A stretch of DNA of 38,204 bases from a virus, in the IMG/VR virus record IMGVR_UViG_3300017963_000476, positions 1 through 38,204 of that record. One strand, 5' to 3'. Both the position numbers and the translations under genes were made by a program. Position 1 is the first letter of the stretch, and every line of letters begins with the position of its first letter. Below are positions 29,087 to 38,018 of the stretch, in pieces. The notes below the pieces were generated by a model, which searched no databases, had not been told where the DNA came from, and saw nothing but the letters and a program-made list of their open reading frames with translations.

Positions 29087-30021
29087 ATATTCTCGTAACT
29101 GGATCACTGGGCTTTATAGGCTCTCATGTTTGTTATCAACTTCAAGGCAAACATAATGTTGTGGGAATAGATCACCCTGCCTACTGGAACGATAAAAAAT
29201 TGGCGGAATATAGAGCGAAACAGCTTCCCAAAGTCAAGCATAAAGAGATTGATGTTGCCACAATGAGGAGCCAGGTCTGGCATTACGCTCAAAAAGCAGA
29301 TGTGATTATTCACCTGGCCGCAATGGCAGGGGTGCAAGGTTCGATGAAAGAACCCGTGGCCTATACGGAAGTAAATATTGAGGGGTTGCTTAATATTCTA
29401 GAATGCGCCCGCCATGCTCATAAACCCCCAAGAGTTATTTACGCATCCTCGAGTAGTGTGTACGGATCAGAGCCTCCCCCGCATAGAGAAGATATGCCGT
29501 GTAATAACCAGCTAAGTTATTACGCAGCGACAAAAAGAGCGGATGAGGCCATGGCTGCGGCGTATATAAATCAATTTGCCCTCCCTATTACAGGGTTACG
29601 GTTCTTTACGGTATATGGCCCATGGGGTCGAAAGGAAATGTGCATATATAAGTGGGCCCTTAATATTGCATCGGGTCAAGAAATTGTGATGTTCAATAAT
29701 GGCAATCACGCAAGAGATTTCACCTACGTTGACGATGTGGTTGAGGTGATAATCCGAAACATAGAACAGAACCACGATGTGTCTATTTTAAATGCGGCAG
29801 CGGGAAATAGTATTGCCCTAACTCAAGTGGTAGAAGAGCTAGAGAATAATTTAAATAAAAAGGCTAAAATTAAATATGCTCCCATGCAAAAGGGAGATGT
29901 TATAGCGACACAAGCGGATGTGAGCCTTTTAAGAGAAAAATGTTTATATGTCCCTTCGACTACGTTTAAGAAAGGGATAGAAAGATTTATTAAGTGGTTT
30001 AAGCAGTACCACAATATATAG
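29083..30021 (+). CDS. NAD-dependent nucleotide-sugar epimerase, UDP-glucuronate 4-epimerase type
   Basis: This 312-residue short-chain-type enzyme inverts C4 of a UDP-uronic acid. It shows the Rossmann motif GSLGFIGSH, a SSSSVYG serine strand, the catalytic Y-x-x-x-K in YYAATKRADE, and LRFFTVYGPWGRKEM with RDFTYVDDVVEV, the signature of UDP-glucuronate/UDP-uronate 4-epimerases. It would act after the dehydrogenase at 14672, converting for example a GlcNAc-uronate to a GalNAc-uronate. It is far from the cassette (15 kb) but just before a virion-like gene. A GAGGA site lies nine bases upstream. Confidence 0.85.
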   Translation: MNILVTGSLGFIGSHVCYQLQGKHNVVGIDHPAYWNDKKLAEYRAKQLPKVKHKEIDVATMRSQVWHYAQKADVIIHLAAMAGVQGSMKEPVAYTEVNIEGLLNILECARHAHKPPRVIYASSSSVYGSEPPPHREDMPCNNQLSYYAATKRADEAMAAAYINQFALPITGLRFFTVYGPWGRKEMCIYKWALNIASGQEIVMFNNGNHARDFTYVDDVVEVIIRNIEQNHDVSILNAAAGNSIALTQVVEELENNLNKKAKIKYAPMQKGDVIATQADVSLLREKCLYVPSTTFKKGIERFIKWFKQYHNI

Positions 30022-30030
30022 GAGACCCCT

Positions 30031-31587
30031 ATGCCTCAAAGCACAAAGATTTTAGATACACATGATATTCCGTTTTCAAGCACTAAGCAGGGAAATAAAA
30101 ACGCTCTTGATGTGAGCATAGCTGGCCCTTTAACTGGCTTTGGGGAAATGGAGGTAGCTGAAAGCACCCCTCTTGCGCAGATTGATGCCGTTTATGGATT
30201 AAGAGACGGAACAGATACGCAGAATATTGTAGGTTCTGGGAGTGGTTCGGCCACGGTTACATTCTCTACAATTGGTGGGCAATTCGTTTGCGCTACAGGT
30301 ACAGATACTGCGGGTAGCGCCGTAATTTATTCAAAAAGAAATGTGAGATATCGCCCAGGTGAGGGGATTAAATTTAAAGGCACAGCCGTATTCGATACTC
30401 CTAAAGCAGATAGTAATCAGAGATTCGGTTCCTACGCATTGGGTAATGAATTAGCCTTTGGGTATAAAGATACAGATTTTGGTATATGGCACCGCACGGG
30501 CGGTAGGCCTGAGATTTATTATCTTAGTATTAATACCGCAACTGGAAATCAAACCCTTACTATCGAATTAGATGGTACAGGTTATGACGTCTCTGTGACA
30601 GGAGCCAGTAGAACCACAGTTGCTTATGAAATAGCTCAAGCCGCAGCGACCTTTACAGGATGGGAGCTTGATCATGTTAATCAATCCACAACCTCTAGGG
30701 TTATATTTGCCTCTAAAACCGTTGGGGAAAGAATTGGAGCCTTTAGCGTCACAACCACGGGAGGCGCTGCAACCACAAGCGCAAGTATGATACAAGATGG
30801 TGCGGGCGCTCCTAATGTTGACACCTTCGTTACACAAGGCTCTTGGAATATAGACACCCTAGAATCAAATACCTTTGGATCTTTTATTCTAGATCCCTCA
30901 AAGGGGAATGTTTATCAGATTGGTTTTAAATACTTAGGCTATGGTTCTATTACCTATTCGGTAGAAAATCCTAATACGGGATTATTTACTCCCGTTCATC
31001 AAATTCAATTTCCCAACCAAGATGACCAGCCAAGTATGGATAATCCCATTATGGGAGTAGGATGGACAGCGGAGAATACTGGAAATACTACAAATATTAC
31101 AGTTAAAGGTGCATCGGCAGAAGGTTCTGTCCAGGGCCAAATTGTCCCTTTTAGAAATCCAAGGGGGGAGAATAATAGCGCTACAGGAGTTGATACAGCA
31201 ATAAATGGTATTTTAGGTATTAGAGTAGGAAGTGAATCTGAAGGAAGAATTAATTTAGGGGAAGTATTCCCCTATCTAGTTACAAGCGCAGTGGATGGAA
31301 ATAAGCCAGCCCTTATTGGAATATACATAAATCCCACTGTTACAGGCCAAGAAAATTGGGTCTATGTGGATCACGATATAAGTATCGTAGAAGTAAATAA
31401 AACCCCCGTCGTATTATCGGGAGCAAGCGCTATTGTTTCAGCGGCCGTTCCAAAGGTTGGCGGAGCCGTTGTCGATCTTAAGGCCTTAAATGTTGTTCTT
31501 GCTAGGCACGATGTTCTTTATGTCGCCTGCGCAGCAAGCTCAGGCACAACGGACGTCTCTGTGGGTATCACCTGGTTAGAAGATTGA
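30031..31587 (+). CDS. Large virion-structural-like protein (head fibre or tail spike candidate)
   Basis: This 518-residue protein is beta-rich with Gly, Thr and Ser repeats. It contains a segment with RYRPGEGIKFKGTAVFDTPK and YALGNELAFGYKDTDFGIWH, of a type I associate with large virion and head-fibre proteins, and SGWELDHVNQ-like and VDLKALNVVLARHDVLYVAC regions. An AGGAGAC site precedes the ATG. It follows the epimerase after 9 bases and precedes the terminase block, so it may be a surface protein carrying or binding the modified sugar. Position and composition are the only evidence. Confidence 0.5.
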   Translation: MPQSTKILDTHDIPFSSTKQGNKNALDVSIAGPLTGFGEMEVAESTPLAQIDAVYGLRDGTDTQNIVGSGSGSATVTFSTIGGQFVCATGTDTAGSAVIYSKRNVRYRPGEGIKFKGTAVFDTPKADSNQRFGSYALGNELAFGYKDTDFGIWHRTGGRPEIYYLSINTATGNQTLTIELDGTGYDVSVTGASRTTVAYEIAQAAATFTGWELDHVNQSTTSRVIFASKTVGERIGAFSVTTTGGAATTSASMIQDGAGAPNVDTFVTQGSWNIDTLESNTFGSFILDPSKGNVYQIGFKYLGYGSITYSVENPNTGLFTPVHQIQFPNQDDQPSMDNPIMGVGWTAENTGNTTNITVKGASAEGSVQGQIVPFRNPRGENNSATGVDTAINGILGIRVGSESEGRINLGEVFPYLVTSAVDGNKPALIGIYINPTVTGQENWVYVDHDISIVEVNKTPVVLSGASAIVSAAVPKVGGAVVDLKALNVVLARHDVLYVACAASSGTTDVSVGITWLED

Positions 31588-31598
31588 TATCTTAAGCG

Positions 31599-31607
31599 TG
31601 TTATACT
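31599..31607 (+). promoter_or_regulatory. Extended -10 promoter before the terminase block
   Basis: TGTTATACT at 31599-31607 has the extended -10 form (TGn-TATACT), identical in core to the early promoter at 25203-25211. No good -35 was seen, which extended -10 promoters can tolerate. It could start the late transcript that runs through the window join to 21287. Confidence 0.55.
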
Positions 31608-31643
31608 AAGAGTAAATATTGCCGGTGCAGTAAGGAGCGATAT

Positions 31644-32132
31644 ATGGCAAAGAAGAAAAAACGAGGGCGCCCGCCTAAAAATAAAACCAAACGTAAAAGA
31701 AAAAATCCTAAGATAAATCCAGAGACAGGGAAATGCTATAAAACCCCATCCCCAAACGACGGCAGACCTAGAATAGAATTTGATCAATTCGATTTCTTAG
31801 AGCTAGATAAGCTCTGTCAAATTCAATGCGGCCTTGAAGAAATAGCCGACTGGTTTGGTGTGTCCGCAGATACGATAGAGAATAGAGTTAAAGAGAAATA
31901 TGGGATAACTTTCTCGGAGCATTTCCGTAAAAAGAGCGCACAATCACGTGTAACGTTAAGAAGAATGATGTGGTCAAAGGCGATAAATAACAACGATACG
32001 ACAATGCAGATATTCCTATCGAAGCAAAAACATCTCTTGAATTATACAGATAGGGTACAAGATGATAGCTATGCTAAGGTGTTGGCGGCGTGTATGGATT
32101 TAGAGAAAGAAAAGGCTAACGAGGCATCGTGA
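31644..32132 (+). CDS. Terminase small subunit
   Basis: This 162-residue protein has a very basic, AT-hook-like N-terminus (KKKKRGRPPKNKTKRKRK) and a helix-turn-helix region (LEEIADWFGVSADTIENRVK). It is followed by a helical segment (SRVTLRRMMWSKAINNNDTT). DNA recognition by this subunit starts packaging by selecting the pac or cos site. Order (small, then methyltransferase, then large subunit) and the TAAGGAGCG ribosome site support it. Confidence 0.75.
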   Translation: MAKKKKRGRPPKNKTKRKRKNPKINPETGKCYKTPSPNDGRPRIEFDQFDFLELDKLCQIQCGLEEIADWFGVSADTIENRVKEKYGITFSEHFRKKSAQSRVTLRRMMWSKAINNNDTTMQIFLSKQKHLLNYTDRVQDDSYAKVLAACMDLEKEKANEAS

Positions 32133-33295
32133 AAATAAAAGCTAAGGATATAAAGCTCGTCTCTATATCCAAAATAAAAAAACATCCAAAGAACCGGAAT
32201 ATTCACACAGATGAGCAAATAGATCGTCTGTGTGAAATCATTAGGTACAGCGGGTTTAGAAATCCATTAGTTATATCTAATTTAAGTGGAAGATTAATTG
32301 CTGGGCACGCCAGGTTAAAGGCCGCAAAGAAACTGGGGTTAAAAGAGGTTCCTGTTATTTACCAAGATTTCGATAACGAAGAAATGGAATACCAACATCT
32401 CACAGCGGATAACGCCATTGCTGTATGGGCTGATTTAGATAAGAAGTTAGTGGGGGAGGATATATTAGATTTCGGGCCTGATTTCGATACGGCTCTATTG
32501 GGGTTCGATAATTTTGAAATAGAACCAGCCGATTTATACGCAGATAAAGACGAGGATGCCGTTCCAGAGCCTCCAAAAGAGCCCATTACTAAAACAGGCG
32601 ACTTGTGGATATTGGGTGAGCACAGAGTATTGTGTGGCGATTGCACCGATCCGAATAATATTGAAAAGCTCATGAATGGTGAGAATGCGGATATGGTGTT
32701 TACTGATCCGCCTTATGGGATTGATGTTGCCGGGTCAGATGGAAAAATAGGGGAAGGTAAGAAGTGTATATCCAAACAATATGGGGACGTGATTGGTGAC
32801 ACGTCAGAGTTTGACCCCCGGTTTTTGTTGGGGCTCTCTGGCGAAAAAATGATATTTGGCGGGAACTACTTTGCTCACACGTTGCCACGATCGACCCATT
32901 GGGTTGTTTGGAACAAACACTCTCAGGATAAACACTTGCGAGTCAATGACTTTTCAGATTGTGAATTACTTTGGACCACATTTAAACGTACATCGACAGT
33001 CATGTATAAACACGGTTGGTCCGGTATGTTTATGAGTGGAACAAGAAGAGACGAGGGGAATAAAAAGGTCCACCCAACCCAAAAACCGGTAACACTGTGT
33101 GCGGAAATATTGTCAGACTATTCAAGAGAAAATACGATTATTCTTGATCCATTCCTCGGTTCTGGCTCAACCCTCATCGCCTGCGAAAAAACAAACCGAA
33201 AATGCTATGGAATGGAAATCGATCCAACATACTGCGATGTAATAGTTAAGAGGTGGGAAACCTTTACTGGTAAAAAAGCCACGCTAGATGCCTAA
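32129..33295 (+). CDS. ParB-domain DNA methyltransferase (N6-adenine/N4-cytosine type)
   Basis: The start is GTG overlapping the small terminase stop as GTGA. Residues 1 to about 125 are a ParB/Srx-type domain (SISKIKKHPKNRNIHTDEQI; RLIAGHARLKAAKKLGLKEV). Residues about 150-388 hold the methyltransferase: TDPPYG near 191 and DPFLGSGSTLIACEKTNRKC near 339, giving motif IV before motif I (beta class). It would methylate phage DNA against host restriction, or mark packaging sites given its place between the terminase genes. The target base and sequence are unknown. Confidence 0.88.
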   Translation: MKIKAKDIKLVSISKIKKHPKNRNIHTDEQIDRLCEIIRYSGFRNPLVISNLSGRLIAGHARLKAAKKLGLKEVPVIYQDFDNEEMEYQHLTADNAIAVWADLDKKLVGEDILDFGPDFDTALLGFDNFEIEPADLYADKDEDAVPEPPKEPITKTGDLWILGEHRVLCGDCTDPNNIEKLMNGENADMVFTDPPYGIDVAGSDGKIGEGKKCISKQYGDVIGDTSEFDPRFLLGLSGEKMIFGGNYFAHTLPRSTHWVVWNKHSQDKHLRVNDFSDCELLWTTFKRTSTVMYKHGWSGMFMSGTRRDEGNKKVHPTQKPVTLCAEILSDYSRENTIILDPFLGSGSTLIACEKTNRKCYGMEIDPTYCDVIVKRWETFTGKKATLDA

Positions 33296-34742
33296 AACTC
33301 CATTCAATGATAAATCGTGGCGTCTCTCTCATTGTTATAAAATCATAAATAAAGAAGGTAAACGGGTTACCCTTTCCCCCAATAGATTTCAAAAACAAAT
33401 CTTCGCATCTGAAAAATTAAGAAAGCTAGCCCTTAAGGCGCGCCAAGTAGGTATCTCTACAGGATGCATCTTAGATTACTTTGACGATGTGCTCACGATA
33501 AAGAATTTGAATTGCTGCATATTAGCTCATGAGAATGATGCGATTAAAAAGCTCTTTCGCATTGTTACAAGGGCATACGACGCTCTACACCCCACATTCA
33601 AACCAAAACTAGATAGGGGTGGTGGCTCTAAATACGAGTTATTCTTCCCTGAGATTAATTCCCGTATCTATTGTGATTTAGAATCTCGGGGGGACACTAT
33701 ACAGAGGCTTCATATTTCAGAAGCTCATTTTATTAAAGATGAAAACCGTATTAAAGCCACAATGGAGTGTGTCCCTTTACACGGTAAAATAAGCGCAGAG
33801 ACCACACCGAATGGAATAGGGGGGTGGTTCTATGATGTGTGGAACGATGTAAATCAGGAGTGGGATCATTTCTTCTTCCCTTGGTATTTATTCCATGAAT
33901 ACAAAATTCCCACTAGACCGTTGGTATGGACACCGGAGGAGCGAGCCCTAGAACGATACGCTCTAAAGCAATATGGTCACGCATTAACCGATGAACAGAT
34001 AGCCTTTAGGCGCTCTAAAATAAACGACCTAAAGGGTTTGTTTTTTCAGGAATACCCCGAAGACCCCACAAGCTGCTTCCTAACAAGTGGTCAATCCGTA
34101 ATGGATCTTATTAAGATTCAGGGATTTCTTAATAATCTCCCCGTTCCAATTGAAGATAAGAATGGGCTTACAATAATGCGACAATACGATCCCTCGCATA
34201 CCTATGTCGTGGGAGTAGATACCTCTGAAGGGGTGGGGCAGGATTTTTCGGTTGCGAGCTTTATTGATAACGTGACAAAAGAGCAAGCCGCGATATTAAG
34301 ATGCCAGGAAAGGCCTCACGATTTCGCTCACCATATTTATGAATCGTGTGCTCTGTATCACGAAAAGGGTAAACCATGGCCCTTAGTAGGGGTGGAAAGG
34401 AATAATCATGGGCATGCAGTAATACTGGAATTAGATGAGCACATCAGGTATGAGAATCTTTATCGGCATAAGGACGGTCGATATGGATGGGTGACAGATA
34501 GGGTCACGCGTCCTATTATGCTTGATACTTTCGTTGACGGGGTGGAAAATCAGACCGTAACGCTTCTCGATAGAAATACCCTCCAAGAGTGTTTGACGTT
34601 TGTGGATATAAACGGAAAAGCTCAGGCGGCTCCTGGTAAGCATGATGATTGTATTATGGCAACGGCAATAGCCATTCAAATGTGCTTAGAGTGTTCTGTG
34701 AGCCAATTATATGAGAAGATAAAAGAGAAAATCCTTATCTAA
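33288..34742 (+). CDS. Terminase large subunit
   Basis: This 484-residue packaging motor has an ATPase domain with the Walker-A-like loop KARQVGIST near residues 50-58, and a nuclease domain with VVGVDTSEGVGQDFS near 303-318 and KHDDCIMATAIAI near 449, which supplies the catalytic Asp residues. Length is normal for a phage large terminase. It overlaps the methyltransferase by 8 bases and precedes the portal. It pumps DNA into proheads and cuts concatemers. Confidence 0.9.
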   Translation: MPKTPFNDKSWRLSHCYKIINKEGKRVTLSPNRFQKQIFASEKLRKLALKARQVGISTGCILDYFDDVLTIKNLNCCILAHENDAIKKLFRIVTRAYDALHPTFKPKLDRGGGSKYELFFPEINSRIYCDLESRGDTIQRLHISEAHFIKDENRIKATMECVPLHGKISAETTPNGIGGWFYDVWNDVNQEWDHFFFPWYLFHEYKIPTRPLVWTPEERALERYALKQYGHALTDEQIAFRRSKINDLKGLFFQEYPEDPTSCFLTSGQSVMDLIKIQGFLNNLPVPIEDKNGLTIMRQYDPSHTYVVGVDTSEGVGQDFSVASFIDNVTKEQAAILRCQERPHDFAHHIYESCALYHEKGKPWPLVGVERNNHGHAVILELDEHIRYENLYRHKDGRYGWVTDRVTRPIMLDTFVDGVENQTVTLLDRNTLQECLTFVDINGKAQAAPGKHDDCIMATAIAIQMCLECSVSQLYEKIKEKILI

Positions 34743-34744
34743 CT

Positions 34745-36904
34745 ATGCCAGCCAAAAAAAAATATCAAAAACCTGAAGCTAAACCACCTACGGATTCTAA
34801 TCAGAATTTAATTGCTGATATGTTTCCAAACATGAAGGAGCGAACGGAAGCGGATTCTGCATACTTTCCAGATTCTCAATTCGCTCCCTATAACCCAGAC
34901 GATTTATTTCAAAAACGAAACGACTACTACTATTACGATGAGATGCTTAAAGACGATCAGGTATCTGTCTGCGCATCAATCAAACGAGACTTAGTGGTTG
35001 GAACAGGCTGGTCGGTCATTTCCGAGGAGGACGATGAACAGCACCAGATTATTCAAGAGGATATCGAACGGGCATTATCTGAAGATACGGAATTACCGTT
35101 TGATGATCAGTTGGAAGAGATTATCTCCGCTTATAATTATGGCTTTAGTGTATCTGAGAAAGTCTTTAAATATCGGCCAGATGGCGCTCTAACACTAAAG
35201 TATATTAAGACAAGACACCCCTCTACATGGTTGCTTCATACGGATAGGCAAGGGAACGTTGTTAAGTATCAACAGCAAGGCGTAATGGGTAATTTCGATA
35301 TTAACCCCAAGAGCTTGATACACTATGTCAACAATCCTGGTTGGGGAAATCCCTATGGGCTATCGGATTTAAGGGCTGCTTATACTGCGTGGTTCGTAAA
35401 AACACAGATAATTCGATACTACGGAATTTTTATCGAAAAGGCCGCATCACCTACGCCCGTAGCTAAGTATGATAAAAACGCGCCGCAGAGCGCCGTAAAT
35501 GATATTCATGATGCGATTAAGAAGCTTCAGGTAAAGACTGCCCTAACCATTCCCAAGGATATTGAGATTGATTTCCTACAGACTAATGACAAGGGTGAAG
35601 CTTTTACCAAGGGCATTAATATATTCAATATGTTTATTGGACGTAGCTTGTTAATCCCAGACCTACTGGGCTTTCAGGGGGATGAGACATCGGGCGGCTC
35701 GTACGCTCTTGGTAAAGACCAGATGGATATTCTCTTTAAGCACGTAGAGCGTCGACGCAGCACATTAGAATCCATGATTAATAAGCATATTGTGTGGCCT
35801 ATTGTGGTAGCGAATCATGGGTTTGTTCCAAATTATCCTAAATTCAAACTTAATTCGATTAGTGATGAAAAGGCAGTTGAACTAGCGAAGCTTTGGATTG
35901 AGGCGATGAAAGGAAAGCTTTATAAGCCTACGGAGCAAGAGATTAATAGACTTAGAGAGCTAGTGGGATTTCCCACTGGAGATGTTGAGATACTTGAGCC
36001 TCAACCCTCAACGCCTCCAATGCCGTTTAAAGAAAAAGAGAATCCACAGGTTGTGGATAAGCCTGTGGATAAAGTTGAAACCTTTGCCTCCGTTTATGCT
36101 CCCGCTAAGGGAGACTTTAGTAATAAGACAGATTTCAAAGCGATTAAGAATAATATGGAGAGCTTTAGAGAAAGGCTCTTAGCTGAAGCGGCACCTATAG
36201 TAAATAAGATTTATGAGGACCTATTCGATCAACTAGAGAGAAAGAGAATTCTCCAGACACAGAACGCAGAGAAATTGGAGACCATCTCCTTGAAGCATCT
36301 TAAGGAATTAAAGCAGATGCTTAAGAAGAATCTCCGCGGTGCATACAAAGATGGACAGATACTAGGACAAAAGGAATTACTCAAGAGCAATTTCGCCACA
36401 CCATTACCGGATGATAAATTCCTAGAGTTTTTAGATTCACAGACGTTCGAGTTTGTTGGAGATTGGGCCTACAACGTGTCTAAAAAAGCAAAGCAAGAAA
36501 TGCGGCAAGCCATTAGAGATGGCAAACCCCTTTCTCATGTAATTGACGTATTAGAAGAGGACGGTAAAAAGGCTGCACAGAATTCTATAGAACGATATGC
36601 CCGTACCGCACATACGGATGTGATTAACAGGGGTAGGCAGGCCTTTTTTAACGAGACCGGCATGGTCGCAGCTTATCAATATTCTGCTATACTTGATGAT
36701 AGGACCACGGATATCTGTAGAGGACTACACGGTAAAATCTTTAAGAACGGCACCGAGCCCGTACCCCCCATGCATTTTAATTGTCGCAGCGTATTGGTTC
36801 CTATAACAGTTTTCGAAGAATTCACACCAGATAAAAAGGTCGGTAAACAGGATATAAACTCATTTATCGAGGAGAATAAGGGGAAGGGATTTCCCAAGAG
36901 GTAA
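34745..36904 (+). CDS. Portal protein fused to MuF-type head morphogenesis protein
   Basis: Residues about 1-410 resemble DUF935/Mu gp29-like portals (DDQVSVCASIKRDLVVGTGW; LIHYVNNPGWGNPYGLSDLR; a GDETSGGSYALGKDQMDILF loop). After a Pro/Lys-rich linker (about 415-445), residues about 560-719 match Mu F/SPP1 gp7 minor head proteins (RTAHTDVINRGRQAFFNETG; AILDDRTTDICRGLHGK; PPMHFNCRSVLVPI). These are usually separate genes. The portal is the DNA gateway and MuF-type proteins ride inside the head. The C-terminal NCRS and PPMH motifs are diagnostic. Confidence 0.85.
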   Translation: MPAKKKYQKPEAKPPTDSNQNLIADMFPNMKERTEADSAYFPDSQFAPYNPDDLFQKRNDYYYYDEMLKDDQVSVCASIKRDLVVGTGWSVISEEDDEQHQIIQEDIERALSEDTELPFDDQLEEIISAYNYGFSVSEKVFKYRPDGALTLKYIKTRHPSTWLLHTDRQGNVVKYQQQGVMGNFDINPKSLIHYVNNPGWGNPYGLSDLRAAYTAWFVKTQIIRYYGIFIEKAASPTPVAKYDKNAPQSAVNDIHDAIKKLQVKTALTIPKDIEIDFLQTNDKGEAFTKGINIFNMFIGRSLLIPDLLGFQGDETSGGSYALGKDQMDILFKHVERRRSTLESMINKHIVWPIVVANHGFVPNYPKFKLNSISDEKAVELAKLWIEAMKGKLYKPTEQEINRLRELVGFPTGDVEILEPQPSTPPMPFKEKENPQVVDKPVDKVETFASVYAPAKGDFSNKTDFKAIKNNMESFRERLLAEAAPIVNKIYEDLFDQLERKRILQTQNAEKLETISLKHLKELKQMLKKNLRGAYKDGQILGQKELLKSNFATPLPDDKFLEFLDSQTFEFVGDWAYNVSKKAKQEMRQAIRDGKPLSHVIDVLEEDGKKAAQNSIERYARTAHTDVINRGRQAFFNETGMVAAYQYSAILDDRTTDICRGLHGKIFKNGTEPVPPMHFNCRSVLVPITVFEEFTPDKKVGKQDINSFIEENKGKGFPKR
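36052..36072. other. Two perfect DnaA-box sequences in the portal linker
   Basis: TGTGGATAA, the reverse complement of TTATCCACA, occurs at 36052-36060 and again at 36064-36072. A partial site (GAATCCACA, about 36040-36048) precedes them on the other strand. In protein they encode VVDKPVDKVE, so a coding repeat is the simple explanation; a replication origin is possible. Confidence 0.5.
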
Positions 36905-36908
36905 ATAT

Positions 36909-37985
36909 ATGCCAGAGCTACAAAATATTGAAGGCGTAGAAGTCTTCGCCGTTGGAGAATGGAACGGGGATAAATACACTGAGAAAGACCTTGATATTAT
37001 GGTCAAGGCTTTTAATGAGACGTCAAAATCTTGGCGGCCTCCCCTGAAGCTTGGACACGATGCAAATCAAACCATATTGCAGCAAGACGGATTACCCGCA
37101 GCGGGATGGATTTCTAATCTCCGCCGTATTGGGCAGAAGCTAGTTGCTGATTTAGTCGATATCCCTAAAAAGGTATTTGAGGTTATTAAGAATAAAGCCT
37201 ACGATACAGTATCGGCAGAAATTCACTGGAATGCTGAGGTAGATGGTAACCCGTATAAAAGGGTCCTAAGCGCCGTTGCTCTATTAGGTGCGGATTTACC
37301 AGCGGTAACCAATTTACAACGTATTAGTGATCGTTTTAGCTTTAAAGGCGAAACACGCTATTACACACTTAAACTCAATCAAAACTCCAATAATAAGGGG
37401 GCAGAGATGCCAGAAGAGAATAAAGAAAAAATGGAAAAAGCATTAGAGAACGAACAGGGCACCGTGGAAGCCCTCAAAGCTCAAGTAGCGTCTTTAAAAG
37501 CCGAATGTGAAAAACTTAAAAAGGCTCTTGAGAAGAAAAACGAGAAGGAGGAGGAAATGAAAGAAGCCGAAGCCAAGAAAGAGAATACAGAACATGTGGC
37601 AGAGGTTAAAAAACTTTCTGAGGATAATGAAGCCCTTCGCAAACAGATCAAAGAAAAAGACATTGAAGCATCTGTTGCTAGCTTGCTATCTGAACAACTT
37701 ATCACAAAGGCCATGAAGCCCTATGTGAAAGAGCTTCTCGATGATGAGAAAAAATCTTATTCAATTAAAATTGAAAAGGAAGAGAAAGAGTTTTCAAAGG
37801 AAGGTCTCTTAAAAGAAATCCTACAGCTCAAAAAAGCCGCCGAGGTTAATTTAGATGAAAATTCCGAGGCAGGCAAAAAGAATGCTGAGGACGAAAAGGA
37901 CCTTATTGAGAAGGTAAGCGCATACGCTAAAGAAAAGGGGTTAACATTCGGGCAGGCCACGAAGGCTATGCTTAAGAAATCCTAG
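36909..37985 (+). CDS. Prohead protease with C-terminal scaffold (Mu I-like)
   Basis: This 358-residue protein has an N-terminal protease half with VEVFAVGEWNGDKYTEKDLD, a conserved-looking KLGHDANQ, and a Ser in YDTVSAEI, like Mu gpI. The C-terminal half (about 165-358) is a Lys/Glu coiled coil with KEMEKALENEQGT-like repeats, a scaffold. Protease processing and removal of scaffold mature the head. An internal ATG at 37407 with a strong ribosome site could give the scaffold alone. It has 4 bases of spacing from the portal gene. Confidence 0.75.
   Translation: MPELQNIEGVEVFAVGEWNGDKYTEKDLDIMVKAFNETSKSWRPPLKLGHDANQTILQQDGLPAAGWISNLRRIGQKLVADLVDIPKKVFEVIKNKAYDTVSAEIHWNAEVDGNPYKRVLSAVALLGADLPAVTNLQRISDRFSFKGETRYYTLKLNQNSNNKGAEMPEENKEKMEKALENEQGTVEALKAQVASLKAECEKLKKALEKKNEKEEEMKEAEAKKENTEHVAEVKKLSEDNEALRKQIKEKDIEASVASLLSEQLITKAMKPYVKELLDDEKKSYSIKIEKEEKEFSKEGLLKEILQLKKAAEVNLDENSEAGKKNAEDEKDLIEKVSAYAKEKGLTFGQATKAMLKKS
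37407..37985 (+). CDS. Nested scaffold protein from an internal start
   Basis: Within the protease gene, ATG at 37407 follows AAGGGGG by 5 bases, a strong internal ribosome site in the same frame. It would yield a 192-residue, coiled-coil scaffold (starting MPEENKEKMEKALENEQGTV). This is the lambda Nu3/Mu Z arrangement, in which a separately started scaffold shares the 3' end of the protease gene. Use of the site is not shown. Confidence 0.65.
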   Translation: MPEENKEKMEKALENEQGTVEALKAQVASLKAECEKLKKALEKKNEKEEEMKEAEAKKENTEHVAEVKKLSEDNEALRKQIKEKDIEASVASLLSEQLITKAMKPYVKELLDDEKKSYSIKIEKEEKEFSKEGLLKEILQLKKAAEVNLDENSEAGKKNAEDEKDLIEKVSAYAKEKGLTFGQATKAMLKKS

Positions 37986-38018
37986 GCGTACGCATTTTTA
38001 TAAACAAAGGAGACCAAC

